A stretch of 43,006 nt of DNA from an uncultured Geobacter sp. (GCA_937860145.1 CALMBF010000180.1:1-43006); one strand, 5' to 3'; shown: positions 23,180-31,573, counted from the first letter of the stretch. Made by a program: numbers and translations. Notes: generated from the letters alone by a model not told the origin.

Positions 23180-24904
23180 ATGCAACGGAACCTCAACCTA
23201 GGCGCCAGCATCATGCGCTATTTCCAGATAGCCGCCGTTATCATGTCTCTTGCCGGCGCCGTCACGGCGGCAATGAACCTCCACAGCAGCGATGCCGCGA
23301 CTCTCCAGGCCACCATCAAGGTGACGCTGGCCATGTTCATCCTCATCTCCGCCCTGCTCGCCACGTCCATATGGCTCCTCGCCCGTAGAAGCCTGGCGAA
23401 ACGCATCAACAGCCTCTCCGCCACCCTCCAGCTGATATCCGCAGGCGACCTGACCGCCCGGGTGAAAACATCCTCCAATGACGAGGTCGACGAGCTGGGG
23501 AACAACCTCAACCTAATGCTGGACAAGTTCGAAAGCCTCATCATCAGCATCTATACGATCGCCTCGGAACTGACCCAGATCTCCACCTACAACGGGGATG
23601 CGGCAGGCCGTGTCATCCAGGCGGCCCAGGTCCAGTCAAAAGGGGTGGAACAGACGTCCGCGGCGGTCAACGGCATCATCAACTCCGTCGACAAGGTGAG
23701 CGACGGGGTCATCAACCTCTCCGGTTCGGCCGAGATCGCCAACGCCTCGATCAGGGAGATTTCGGAGAGCATCAACGCCATACGCCAGGATGTGACGATC
23801 CAGAGCGAATCCATCGAAGAGGTTTCATCCTCCATCACCGAGATGGCGGCGGTGGTGGAAGAGATCGGCATGAACGTGAGAAGCCTCATGGATGCCTCCG
23901 CCAGCACCTCCTCGTCGATCGCCCAGATGGACGCCTCCAACAAGCAGGTCGAGCAGAATGCCCGGGAAACCGCCTCCATCTCCGACGAAGTCCTCCTCGA
24001 TGCCGAACTGGGGAAATCAGCGGTGGAAGCGACCATCAAGGGGATCGACGCCATCAGGCACTCCTCCAGCAGCACCTACTCGTCGATCAGCACTCTCTCC
24101 GAGAGGGTGTCGGCCATCGGCAGCATCCTCTCGGTCATCGATGAGATCGCCGAGCAGACGAACCTGCTGGCGCTGAACTCGGCCATTATCGCCGCCCAGG
24201 CAGGTGAGCACGGCAAGGGGTTCGCCATTGTCGCGGGTGAGATCAAGGGGCTTGCCAACCGGACCCGCCAGTCCACCATGGAGATCGCGTCTCTCATCGA
24301 AGGGGTGCAGGAGGAGACGGCGAAGGCGGTGACCGCCATCCGCCAGACCGAGGAGAAGGTCTCGGAAGGGGAAGTGCTGTCGAAGCGTTCCGGGGAAGCC
24401 CTGGGCAAGATCGTCGCCGGCGTGCAGATGGCCGCCACCCGGGCGAACGAGATTGCCAGGTCGACCGTGGAGCAGGCCTATGGCAGCCAGATCATCAACA
24501 GTGCCATGAAGCACGTGGCCGACATGGTCGAGCATATCGCCCGTTCCTGCCAGGAAGCCTCCCGAACCAACAACGGGATCATGAAAGCCGTCGAGAGGAT
24601 GAAGAGTTTCACCTCCCAGGTCAACAGCTCGGCAACGAGCCAGCAGCAGATCGGCGCGGACATCGCCACCTCCACGGAGCGGATGGCCAAGGACCTGACA
24701 AACATCAAGAAGGCCTGCGGCGAGCAGTCCGACTGGAGCATGCAGATTGTCCAGTCCATCGACAACGTCCGGGAGTCGACCCAGAGCAACATGGAGTCGG
24801 CACGGATCATGGAGAAGGGTGTGGAAAACCTGACCGTCCAGATCGAGAGGCTGCGCAAGGAGATCCAGCAGCTTCACATCTCACACAGGGGGGGGGAGCA
24901 ATGA
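23180..24904 (+). CDS. Methyl-accepting chemotaxis protein with minimal periplasmic loop
   Basis: 574 residues from the ATG at 23180 (SD AAGGAG). Two hydrophobic segments (about 12-32 and 46-68) are separated by only a short loop, so no classical ligand-binding domain is present. A HAMP domain follows (LAKRINSLSATLQLISAGDL..DEVDELGNNLN). Then comes a long signalling coiled coil with the hairpin tip IAEQTNLLALNSAIIAAQAG and GKGFAIVAGEIKGLANRTRQ. The tip deviates from the usual NAAVEAARAGE but is typical of divergent Geobacter MCPs. It may sense through the membrane or HAMP, or through partner proteins. It overlaps the following TPR gene by four bases (ATGA). Confidence 0.92.
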   Translation: MQRNLNLGASIMRYFQIAAVIMSLAGAVTAAMNLHSSDAATLQATIKVTLAMFILISALLATSIWLLARRSLAKRINSLSATLQLISAGDLTARVKTSSNDEVDELGNNLNLMLDKFESLIISIYTIASELTQISTYNGDAAGRVIQAAQVQSKGVEQTSAAVNGIINSVDKVSDGVINLSGSAEIANASIREISESINAIRQDVTIQSESIEEVSSSITEMAAVVEEIGMNVRSLMDASASTSSSIAQMDASNKQVEQNARETASISDEVLLDAELGKSAVEATIKGIDAIRHSSSSTYSSISTLSERVSAIGSILSVIDEIAEQTNLLALNSAIIAAQAGEHGKGFAIVAGEIKGLANRTRQSTMEIASLIEGVQEETAKAVTAIRQTEEKVSEGEVLSKRSGEALGKIVAGVQMAATRANEIARSTVEQAYGSQIINSAMKHVADMVEHIARSCQEASRTNNGIMKAVERMKSFTSQVNSSATSQQQIGADIATSTERMAKDLTNIKKACGEQSDWSMQIVQSIDNVRESTQSNMESARIMEKGVENLTVQIERLRKEIQQLHISHRGGEQ

Positions 24905-25368
24905 GCAGTGAACCCACGATAACCGAGCGGGACAACGAGGTGACCCAGCTGCTCTCCCGGGCACTGGAAGAGCTGGAAAAGACCCATTATGCCTCAGCCC
25001 TGGCGGAGCTGGAGAAAATCCCCCTGTTTGCCAGGACCCCGACGGCACTCTCGGCCTACGCCCTCTGCCTGGCCGAGGTGCAGGGCAACTACAAGACGGC
25101 GGCAAACATCTGTCACGAGGCCATCAAGAAAGAACCGAAAAATGCCGAGCATTACTATCGTCAGGGGCGGATTCTTCTCCTTGCCGGGCGGAAGAAGGAT
25201 GCTATCTGGGTCCTGCGCATGGGGTTGCGGCAGGGGAATCACAAGGGGATCGTCGACTGTCTCGGCTGGCTCGGAGTCAGGAGACCGCCGCCGATTCAGT
25301 TCCTCGACAGGGGCAACCCCCTGAACAAGTATCTCGGCCTCCTGCTCACGCGGATGAAACTCAGGTAG
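24901..25368 (+). CDS. TPR protein coupled to the MCP
   Basis: 155 residues, no signal peptide. Helical repeats resemble tetratricopeptides (ALEELEKTHYASALAELEKI, AICHEAI-type helices, YYRQGRILLLAGRKKDAIWV). Its ATG overlaps the MCP stop, so production is tied to that of the receptor. Probably a cytoplasmic scaffold; possibly an adaptor of the chemoreceptor, which is inference from coupling only. Confidence 0.75.
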   Translation: MSSEPTITERDNEVTQLLSRALEELEKTHYASALAELEKIPLFARTPTALSAYALCLAEVQGNYKTAANICHEAIKKEPKNAEHYYRQGRILLLAGRKKDAIWVLRMGLRQGNHKGIVDCLGWLGVRRPPPIQFLDRGNPLNKYLGLLLTRMKLR

Positions 25369-25393
25369 GCTATCTCTCCCGGGACAGGATCGC

Positions 25394-25804
25394 GTGATCA
25401 GACTGACAGCAGGGTTGATACTGGCCGCACTCTGGTGCCTGACCGGCTTCAGGAATCCCCCGGGGGCGGCCCGCTTCATGGAACTGGGAGCCAAGGCCCA
25501 ATCCGAGGGGCACCCCATGGAAGCGCTCGACCTGTACACCAGGGGGATAGACCTCGCCCCGGACAGGCCGGGTTCCTACCTGACTAGGGCATTCCTCCTC
25601 CTGAAGCTGGGCCGCAAGAACGATGCACTCCTCGATTTCACCCGTTACATAGAACTGGAACCGGCCAGCCCCCAGGGGTACATGAGCAGGGGGATGCTCC
25701 TCGGCGAGCTCGGCCGGGAGAACGAGGCGACAGCCGACTTCCGCCGGGCCTGTGCGCTGGGAGACGCCGGCGGCTGTGATTTTGCCGGCGAGGAAAAACG
25801 GTAG
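25394..25804 (+). CDS. Small secreted or anchored TPR protein
   Basis: 136 residues starting at a GTG (25394) with AGGA upstream. The N-terminus is hydrophobic (LTAGLILAALWCLTG), a signal peptide or possible lipoprotein signal with Cys15. Two to three TPR units follow (ALDLYTRGIDLAPDRPGSYL, DALLDFTRYIELEPASPQGY, EATADFRRACALGDAGGC), the last with a Sel1-like ending. It follows the cytoplasmic TPR gene by 25 bases, likely one operon. Confidence 0.72.
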   Translation: MIRLTAGLILAALWCLTGFRNPPGAARFMELGAKAQSEGHPMEALDLYTRGIDLAPDRPGSYLTRAFLLLKLGRKNDALLDFTRYIELEPASPQGYMSRGMLLGELGRENEATADFRRACALGDAGGCDFAGEEKR

Positions 25805-25817
25805 TACGGGGGGGGAG

Positions 25818-26219
25818 ATGCTCAGACAGCTCGAGGTGAAGAGCCGGGCACGGACGGAGTTCATCGACATCACCGCCGACGTCCAGACGATGATCGGCAA
25901 CGCGGGGGTAACGAGCGGCCTCTGCACGGTGTTCGTCCTGCACACGACCGCGGGGATAACGATCAACGAAGGGGCCGACCCCGCCGTGCAGCGGGACATG
26001 ATCGCCTTTCTCGACCGGAAGGTTCCGGCCGACCACTCCTACACCCACGCCGAGGGGAACTCCGATGCCCACATCAAGTCAACCCTGGTGGGGACGTCGG
26101 TGACGATCCCGGTCGAGGGGGGAAAAGCGCTGCTGGGAACGTGGCAGACGATCTACCTGTGCGAATTCGACGGGCCCCGCCAGCGCCGGATCGCCGTCAC
26201 GATCATGGCCGACTCATAG
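25818..26219 (+). CDS. YjbQ / UPF0047 family protein
   Basis: 133 residues from the ATG at 25818 (SD GGGGGAG). Conserved blocks: VLHTTAGITINEGADP, HAEGNSDAHIKSTLVGTS, GTWQTIYLCEFDGPR. The family is named secondary thiamine-phosphate synthase because E. coli YjbQ shows weak ThiE activity when overexpressed; the true role is unknown. Histidines in HTT, HAEGN and AHIK form the likely active site. It is not beside the thiamine genes here but lies at the end of the MCP/TPR group and overlaps the converging PilZ gene by six bases. Confidence 0.9.
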   Translation: MLRQLEVKSRARTEFIDITADVQTMIGNAGVTSGLCTVFVLHTTAGITINEGADPAVQRDMIAFLDRKVPADHSYTHAEGNSDAHIKSTLVGTSVTIPVEGGKALLGTWQTIYLCEFDGPRQRRIAVTIMADS

Positions 26220-26567
26220 CAGCTCTGCCGGCGGCAAGGACATTTCCTCGCAGAACAGGCAATAATCGGACTCCCCGCTGATAAACCGCTTGATCCTGAC
26301 CCCCATGCCGCTCTTTTTCACCACGCGGAGCATCTGGGGAGGCACCTTTTTGGCCCACATGACCTGGGCTTCCAGCAGGACCTTCGCTCCCCTGTCGAAA
26401 TCCAGTTCCACGGTGACAACACTCCCGATCGGGCTGGGGTTCGCCGTCTTGATGAACAGCCCCGTCGACGAAATGTCCTCGGTGAATGCCAGCCTGACCG
26501 GATCGCCGACCCCGAAGCGGAGCGAAAACCTTTTGCGGTGCCGGTCGAGGCCCCTCTTTTCAGCCAT
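26214..26567 (-). CDS. Single-domain PilZ protein
   Basis: 117 residues from the ATG at 26567 (SD GGGGGAG). The c-di-GMP motif is complete: R9xxxR13 in DRHRKRF and DISSTGLFI as the D/NxSxxG half. The C-terminus has a CLFCEEM pair of cysteines. Single-domain PilZ proteins act as diffusible c-di-GMP effectors. It converges with yjbQ and lies downstream of the aminotransferase on the same strand. Confidence 0.88.
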   Translation of the reverse strand: MAEKRGLDRHRKRFSLRFGVGDPVRLAFTEDISSTGLFIKTANPSPIGSVVTVELDFDRGAKVLLEAQVMWAKKVPPQMLRVVKKSGMGVRIKRFISGESDYCLFCEEMSLPPAELL

Positions 26568-26591
26568 CTCCCCCCCCCCGTTCAGACGCAC

Positions 26592-27896
26592 CTAGGAGTT
26601 AAGATACTCCCGGATCTTCTCCGCCAGGGTGCCGTAGATCCTCTCGCACTCCCGCTCCTCCTTCTCCAGCAGGGTGACGCGGAACCCCTGGAGCGACGTG
26701 TTGAATGACGACAGGGGGACGATGCAGATGCCGGTCGTTGCCAGGATGTAGTAGACGAACCGCTTGTCCGGCGAGACATTGGGTGCGTTCACCAGGTTTT
26801 CGACCAGCTCCCGTACCTCGGCATTGGCAATGGGGAGGCTCTGCCCGTTGTTCAGAAGCCCCTCCTCGAAAGCGACCGACATGTAGAAGGCGCCATTGGT
26901 CCGGTTGACGTTCAGACCGGGGACCCCCTTGAGATAGTCGTAGGTGATGTTGCTCATCCGCTCGTAGCGGCGGATCCGCTCTTCCAGGTAGACCGGGTAC
27001 TCGGGGTGCTGCATGATCGCCGGGATGCACTTCTGGGGGAGGGTCGTGGAGCAGACCTCGTTCATCTTCACCGTGAGGATGGCGTTGACGTACTTCTGGA
27101 AATCGGCGTCCGTCCCGTAGTTGTACACCTCTATCCAGCCGCAGCGGGAACCGGGCCAGGGGAACTCCTTGGAAATCCCCTTCAGGGCGATGGCCGGCAC
27201 CTCGCCGATGACGTCGGAGATCGGCACGGTCTTCTCGCCGTTGTAGACGATGTTGTTGTAGACCTCGTCGGCGATGATGAAGAGATCGAACTCCCGGGCG
27301 ATGGCAACGATCTTCTCCAGGGTCTCCTTCGGATAGACCATGCCCGTCGGGTTGTCGGGGTTGATCAGCATGACCGCGACGATCTGAGGGTTGTACTTCA
27401 CGTGGTTCCGCAGGTCCTCCAGGTCGGGGTACCAGTTGTTCTCGGGGCGCAGTTGGTAGCAGATGGGGGCCGCGTGGGCATTCCCCGACTCCCCCAGGGT
27501 ATGGGTGGTGTAGGTGGGGGAGGGCATCAGCACCCTGGTCTCGGGCCGGAGGCTGCCGTAGATCTTGGCGATGGCGTCCCCCAGGCCGTTGAAGAAGATG
27601 ATGTCGTCGGGCGTGATCTGCGCCCCGCCCCGGCTGTTGGTGAGGGAGCAGATGAACTCGCGGGTCTCCAGGACCCCCCGGGTATGGCAGTACCCCCAGG
27701 TATCGTTCTCCATGGTTTCCCGCGCCACAATCTCCTTCATCCAGGCGGGGATGACCTCCCCCTTGACGATGGGGTCACCGATGTTTTCCCAGTTGATCTT
27801 CACGCCGCACTTCTGCAGTTTTTCCGCAACGTTGACGATGTTGCGGATCTCGTAGGTCATCTCTCCCACACCGGGACTTACCAGAGCTGTTCTCAT
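26592..27896 (-). CDS. PLP-dependent class I/II aminotransferase, probably alanine-forming
   Basis: 434 residues from the ATG at 27896 (SD GGAGG). Fold type I aminotransferase: INPDNPTGMVYP, DLFIIADEVYNNIVY, the PLP lysine in ALKGISKEFPWPGSRCGW, and the substrate arginine in SLQGFRVTLL. Overall family resemblance is to alanine/aspartate aminotransferases. A 27-codon leader peptide with eleven Ala codons and a terminator lies just upstream, so expression probably responds to Ala-tRNA charging. This points to alanine as the product (pyruvate plus glutamate). Enzyme assignment by sequence alone would be only general. Confidence 0.88.
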   Translation of the reverse strand: MRTALVSPGVGEMTYEIRNIVNVAEKLQKCGVKINWENIGDPIVKGEVIPAWMKEIVARETMENDTWGYCHTRGVLETREFICSLTNSRGGAQITPDDIIFFNGLGDAIAKIYGSLRPETRVLMPSPTYTTHTLGESGNAHAAPICYQLRPENNWYPDLEDLRNHVKYNPQIVAVMLINPDNPTGMVYPKETLEKIVAIAREFDLFIIADEVYNNIVYNGEKTVPISDVIGEVPAIALKGISKEFPWPGSRCGWIEVYNYGTDADFQKYVNAILTVKMNEVCSTTLPQKCIPAIMQHPEYPVYLEERIRRYERMSNITYDYLKGVPGLNVNRTNGAFYMSVAFEEGLLNNGQSLPIANAEVRELVENLVNAPNVSPDKRFVYYILATTGICIVPLSSFNTSLQGFRVTLLEKEERECERIYGTLAEKIREYLNS

Positions 27897-27913
27897 GTCT
27901 GCCTCCGAAAAAA

Positions 27914-27946
27914 TGAAAAAAGCCGCGGGCTGCGTGCCCACGGCTT
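27914..27946 (-). terminator. Attenuator terminator ahead of the aminotransferase
   Basis: On the minus strand AAGCCGTGGGC (27946-27936) pairs with GCCCGCGGCTT (27930-27920) around loop ACGCA, followed by T residues. It lies between the leader peptide and the structural gene, the position of a classical attenuator. Confidence 0.85.
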
Positions 27947-27971
27947 TACTTTCTGAATGGACTGACGGCGT

Positions 27972-28055
27972 TCAGCAAGCAGCGGGCAACCCTGCGGCGT
28001 GGAACGCCGCGGCGGTGATAGCTCGTGCTGCCGATGCAGTAACGGTCGTGATCAT
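27972..28055 (-). CDS. Alanine-rich attenuator leader peptide, 27 residues
   Basis: ATG at 28055 to TGA at 27974-27972. The peptide is MITTVTASAARAITAAA followed by FHAAGLPAAC: eleven of 27 residues are alanine, including one run of three and three pairs. It precedes a strong terminator and an aminotransferase gene. The segment GCCCGCTGCTT (27987-27977), inside its last codons, copies the terminator's 3' arm GCCCGCGGCTT at 10 of 11 bases. It can therefore pair with the terminator's 5' arm to form an antiterminator. The SD is weak (CGAG) and the predicted promoter leaves a very short 5' end, so initiation efficiency is uncertain. Confidence 0.78.
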   Translation of the reverse strand: MITTVTASAARAITAAAFHAAGLPAAC

Positions 28056-28064
28056 GATTTTTCT

Positions 28065-28093
28065 CGAATAACACGCGTACTGCCGCAAGTCAA
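28065..28093 (-). promoter_or_regulatory. Candidate promoter of the leader-aminotransferase unit
   Basis: Minus strand TTGACT (28093-28088), 17-base spacer, TATTCG (28070-28065). The predicted start is only a few bases before the leader ATG, which would make the leader nearly leaderless. Confidence 0.35.
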
Positions 28094-28133
28094 CCGAAAA
28101 ATAGTTCAACGTGGACTCCCGCGCGGGGAAGAG

Positions 28134-28724
28134 TCATTCGGCCGTCCGTACGGATATCAGCAGCCTGGAGTTGTCGTCGCGCCAGCGCAGCCACCCCTCC
28201 CCGCCGGCCCCGGCGTTGACCCGCACCCAGTCGCCCCTCACGGCAGCAACCCGGAAGGACTCGTCCTGGCCGACGCTCCGCAGGCTCTCCGCCCCCGAGA
28301 CCGCCTCGCGGCGCAGCTGGTACGACTCCTTGCGCAGGCCGGGCAGCATGCCGATGGACCGCCCCGGAAGGAACTCCCCCCAGGGGAGGAACTCCCCGGA
28401 GCGGCGGCGCTCCACCCAGCCGTCCCTCTCCGCGGCATCGTAGACGATGCGCAGCCAGCCGGGACGGGTGGAGAGGACCACCGCGGGGAAACAGCCCGAA
28501 ACCGCACCCAGCGACGGGAGGAGACCCGGCAGCTCCCTCCCCGGGAGTTCGGCAAGGCGCCCCAGCTTCGGTTCCCGGTAGATCACCAGCCTCTTCCCGT
28601 CGTCCCTGACCAGGAGCAGGCCCATGCCGCTGAGGGGCCTGGCCTTCACCGGCGAGGCAGCACGGGCCGGCAGGGCAACGGCCGGCAGCAGGAAGAGGAG
28701 CAGGAGGAAGCGGAGCAGCACCAC
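28134..28724 (-). CDS. Secreted SH3-like domain protein
   Basis: 196 residues starting at a GTG (28724) directly after the TGA of the cupin gene. Signal peptide MVLLRFLLLLFLLPAVALPARA. The mature part shows two SH3-like stretches (VIYREPKLGRLAEL, PGWLRIVYDAAERDGWVERR and FRVAAVRGDWVRVNAGAGGEGWLRW), of the bacterial SH3 type that binds cell-wall peptides. Exact family not recognised. Probably cotranscribed with the cupin gene. Confidence 0.75.
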   Translation of the reverse strand: MVLLRFLLLLFLLPAVALPARAASPVKARPLSGMGLLLVRDDGKRLVIYREPKLGRLAELPGRELPGLLPSLGAVSGCFPAVVLSTRPGWLRIVYDAAERDGWVERRRSGEFLPWGEFLPGRSIGMLPGLRKESYQLRREAVSGAESLRSVGQDESFRVAAVRGDWVRVNAGAGGEGWLRWRDDNSRLLISVRTAE

Positions 28725-29189
28725 TCAGAAGAGTCCTTTCAGCGCATCGAGATAGGCGGCGGTCTCGGAGGTTGCATCCTCCGGCGCCCAGGACGCCTTC
28801 TCCCCCTCGGCGAGGGGGAGGTAGGGGCCGGCCTTCGCCTCGAAGAAAACCGTCCCCTCGGCAAGGCTGACCGCGGAGTGGAAGGAGCCGCTGGGGATGT
28901 CCACGCCGAGGATATCCCCAGCGGCATCCAGGAGGACCGCCTCCCTGACCGTCCCGTCGTCGGCAAAGACGATCACCCCGAGCCGGCCCCGCACGATCAT
29001 GAAGGTCTCGTCCTTGCGGTGATCCAGGTGGCGGTGGGGCCGGATGTAGGACGCAGGCTCCATGGCATTGAGGAGCCTGTGGGCCGGGAAGGTGTCGTCC
29101 GGATGGATGTTCCAGTTCCTCCGCAGCCGCGGGCTCCCCTGGGCAGCGGACGTCAGCTCGTCAAGCAGCTGCCTGTTGATGATTTTCAT
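28725..29189 (-). CDS. WbuC-family cupin protein
   Basis: 154 residues. The cupin metal motif is seen in YIRPHRHLDHRKDETFMIVRG and a second histidine in DIPSGSFHSAVS. N-terminal DELTSAAQGSPRLRRNWNIH is characteristic of WbuC, a cupin often placed in O-antigen clusters but also alone. Its reaction is not established. Here it heads a two-gene unit with the SH3-like protein. ATG with AAGGA upstream. Confidence 0.88.
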   Translation of the reverse strand: MKIINRQLLDELTSAAQGSPRLRRNWNIHPDDTFPAHRLLNAMEPASYIRPHRHLDHRKDETFMIVRGRLGVIVFADDGTVREAVLLDAAGDILGVDIPSGSFHSAVSLAEGTVFFEAKAGPYLPLAEGEKASWAPEDATSETAAYLDALKGLF

Positions 29190-29269
29190 CTTATCGATCC
29201 TTGTTTTTGGCAGAGTTCCCAGAAACGTGATTTTTTCGCAAGGTCAAGGCGCTCGAGGAAATGCAGCAC

Positions 29270-29360
29270 AGGCGTAGCCACCCTCACCCTATCCCTCTCC
29301 CTGAGGGAGAGGGCAATGAGTACTCTCCCTCCCTGGGGAAGAGATAGAGAGAGGGACTGC
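29270..29360. repeat. Intergenic palindromic repeat
   Basis: CCCTCTCCCTGAGGGAGAGGG (29295-29315) is a near-perfect palindrome in a 227-bp gap. It resembles dispersed repeats (CCCTCACCC..CCTCTCCCTGAGGGAG) common in Geobacter and related genomes. The neighbouring AAGGTCAAGGCGCTCGAGG also looks like part of a dispersed repeat. Confidence 0.5.
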
Positions 29361-29416
29361 TAGCCGAACAAGCTCATTCCGCAGACTGACGCCGAGATCG
29401 GGAAAAAGCGGCACTC

Positions 29417-29770
29417 CTACCGATCCACCAGAGCGATCTGGTTGCCGTCCGGATCACACACCACCGCCATCTTCCCCCAGGGCGAGGCCTCCAGGGGCTC
29501 GGCAAACCTGACCCCCTCGTCCGCCAGTTTGCGACAGAGAGCAACAATGTCATCGACCCGCAGGGTTATGCCGGTATGCCGTCCCACCAGCGGCAGGGCG
29601 GCCTCGTGCATGGCCATGGCAACCCCCATGCTGGCCCCCTCGCCGGGGAAGAACTCCATCATCATCTGGCTCTCCTGGGCAAGGGGGAGCCCCAGCTGTT
29701 CCGCGTAGAACTTCTTGGCAGTCGCGAGGTCGCGCACAAAGACCACCACGTTTTTCATACTGATCGCCAT
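29417..29770 (-). CDS. VOC-family (glyoxalase/dioxygenase-like) protein
   Basis: 117 residues, one vicinal-oxygen-chelate domain with two beta-alpha-beta units: VVVFVRDLATAKKFYAEQLGL and TLRVDDIVALCRKLADEGV, ending VVCDPDGNQIALVDR. The metal ligands of glyoxalase I (His, Glu) are only partly visible, so substrate is open. ATG with GGAGGAG upstream. It diverges from the thiolase-like gene. Confidence 0.85.
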   Translation of the reverse strand: MAISMKNVVVFVRDLATAKKFYAEQLGLPLAQESQMMMEFFPGEGASMGVAMAMHEAALPLVGRHTGITLRVDDIVALCRKLADEGVRFAEPLEASPWGKMAVVCDPDGNQIALVDR

Positions 29771-29921
29771 CCTATATCTCCTCCCGATGCAGAATCATCC
29801 GTCTTGATAGCAGAGGCTCGCGGCAGTTACAAGCACTTTTGCCCGCCACTCCCGGCCGCCTCCCCCTCCGGTCTTGCCCGCCACGATTTTTCGGCTACAA
29901 TCAAGCGAAAGGAGACTCTAC

Positions 29922-31538
29922 ATGGACCGCGAATTCCAGCCACGCAAGGTGTACGTCGCCGCCTCATGGATGGCGCCGGTGGGCCGTTACAACGGCAACG
30001 ACCGGGACGAGCTGACCTTCCTGCAGATGGCGGCCCGGGCCGCCGCCGTGTTCCGGGAGACGACGATCAGGCCCCGGGACGTGGAGGCGGTCGTGGTCGG
30101 CTGCCAGAACCCGGTCGCCTTCTCCGGGGTGGACAACACCGCCGCCAAGGTCGCGGGGGTGCTGGGGATCTCCGGAGCCACCTCGGTCCTGATCGACACC
30201 GCCTCCTCCTCCGGCGCATCGGCCTTCGAGAATGCCTACCTGCAGATCGCCTCGGGCCGCTGCGACCACGTGCTCGCCATCGGCATCCAGAAGATGAGCG
30301 ACGCCAACACGGTCAACGCCACCCGGATCGTCGCCGGGGTCATCGACCGGGACGAAGCTGAGTACGGCCTCTCCATGCCCGCCTGCGGAGCACTGGTGGC
30401 CGGCTCGCTCATGGGGCGCCTGGGGCTCTCCCTGGAGGAGTGGACCGCCTTCTCCGCCCTCCTCACCCAGCGGGCCCACCGCTTTTCCTCCCGCAACCCC
30501 GACGCCCACCTCCGTTCCGAGATCCCGGTGGAGGAGTACTACCGCCAGATAGCGGACGGCCGCAACTACATGTACTGGTGGCCCCTCCGGCTCCACGATT
30601 TCTGTCCCATGTCCGACGGGGTGGCGGCGGTCGTCCTCACCTCACGCCCCGACGACGTGCTGGTGGCAGGGGTGGGGAGCGCCACGGACATCCCCACCAT
30701 CGCCGACCGCCACTACTTCCACTCCTTCCCCGCCACGGTCAGGGCGGCGGCGGTCGCCTACGGCATGGCGGGGGTGAAGGATATCCGCAGCTTCGCGGGC
30801 AGACTGCATGTGAACATGCACGACCCGTTCAACGGCTTCGGCCCGGTCAACATGGTCGACCTGGGGATCTTCCCCCGCTCCCGGCTCCTCACGAGCCTCC
30901 TGGACGACACCCTCACCGGCGAGAAGGGGGCCTTCCCCACCAACATCACCGGCGGCCTCAAGGGGCGGGGCCACCCCCTGGGCGCAACCGGCATGATCCA
31001 GATCGTGGAGAACCACCAGCTTCTCCTGCAGCGCCGCTTCGACGCCGGCCTCTCCCACTCCATCGGCGGCCCGATCAACAACAACGTGGTCACCCTGCTG
31101 GAGCGAAGCGACAGCTCCGCCCGCCGCCTCCCCCGACGCTTCAAGCCGTGGGGACTGCCGCGCCTCGGGCACCTCAAGCCGCCGGAAGTGACGCTCCCCG
31201 CCCTCCTCGCCACGGGGCCGATCGAGGGGGATTTCGTCGCCGCCACGACACGGTTCGACCATAGGAGCGGGCTCCCCCTCAACTCCATCCTGCTGGTCTC
31301 CTGCCGCTACCAGGGGAACGGCTACACCTTCCTCTTCGGCGTCAGCGGCACACACTATGCCCAGATCAGCCTCCTCGCCGACGGCGACCGGCTGAGCCTC
31401 GAACTGCAGGGGAGCGACATCCTGGTCAACCGGATACCGGTGGAACGGTTCTACAAGCGGACCATCAACGGCCTGGTCGAGCTGGCAGGCTCGGGGCTGA
31501 AACGGCTCACGGGCCAGAAGCAGCAAAACTGCACCTAA
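29922..31538 (+). CDS. SCP2-thiolase-like protein with Cys-to-Ser at the nucleophile and C-terminal OB-like domain
   Basis: 538 residues from the ATG at 29922 (SD AAAGGAG). Residues about 8-410 are thiolase-like: NPVAFSGVDNTAAKVAG, IASGRCDHVLAIG, HDPFNGFGPVNMVDLG, and GGLKGRGHPLGATGM with the catalytic His. At the nucleophile, the family pattern A-C-x-S-G reads TASSSGAS, so Cys is Ser95 (codon TCC at 30204-30206). The late glycine motif is SIGGPINNN, also without Cys. Residues about 430-538 form a beta-rich, possibly OB-fold/DUF35-like tail without zinc cysteines. It is probably not a classical thiolase; a decarboxylating, structural or aldol-type role is possible. Confidence 0.8.
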   Translation: MDREFQPRKVYVAASWMAPVGRYNGNDRDELTFLQMAARAAAVFRETTIRPRDVEAVVVGCQNPVAFSGVDNTAAKVAGVLGISGATSVLIDTASSSGASAFENAYLQIASGRCDHVLAIGIQKMSDANTVNATRIVAGVIDRDEAEYGLSMPACGALVAGSLMGRLGLSLEEWTAFSALLTQRAHRFSSRNPDAHLRSEIPVEEYYRQIADGRNYMYWWPLRLHDFCPMSDGVAAVVLTSRPDDVLVAGVGSATDIPTIADRHYFHSFPATVRAAAVAYGMAGVKDIRSFAGRLHVNMHDPFNGFGPVNMVDLGIFPRSRLLTSLLDDTLTGEKGAFPTNITGGLKGRGHPLGATGMIQIVENHQLLLQRRFDAGLSHSIGGPINNNVVTLLERSDSSARRLPRRFKPWGLPRLGHLKPPEVTLPALLATGPIEGDFVAATTRFDHRSGLPLNSILLVSCRYQGNGYTFLFGVSGTHYAQISLLADGDRLSLELQGSDILVNRIPVERFYKRTINGLVELAGSGLKRLTGQKQQNCT

Positions 31539-31573
31539 CACCCTTATTTCATTACGTTATGACGTCCCTGCCC

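Noticed and set aside
27914-28100. T-box riboswitch upstream of the aminotransferase
   Set aside because: AGGGTTGCCCGC loosely recalls the T-box sequence AGGGTGGNACCGCG, but no specifier stem or full T-box is visible. The leader peptide with copied terminator arm explains the region better.
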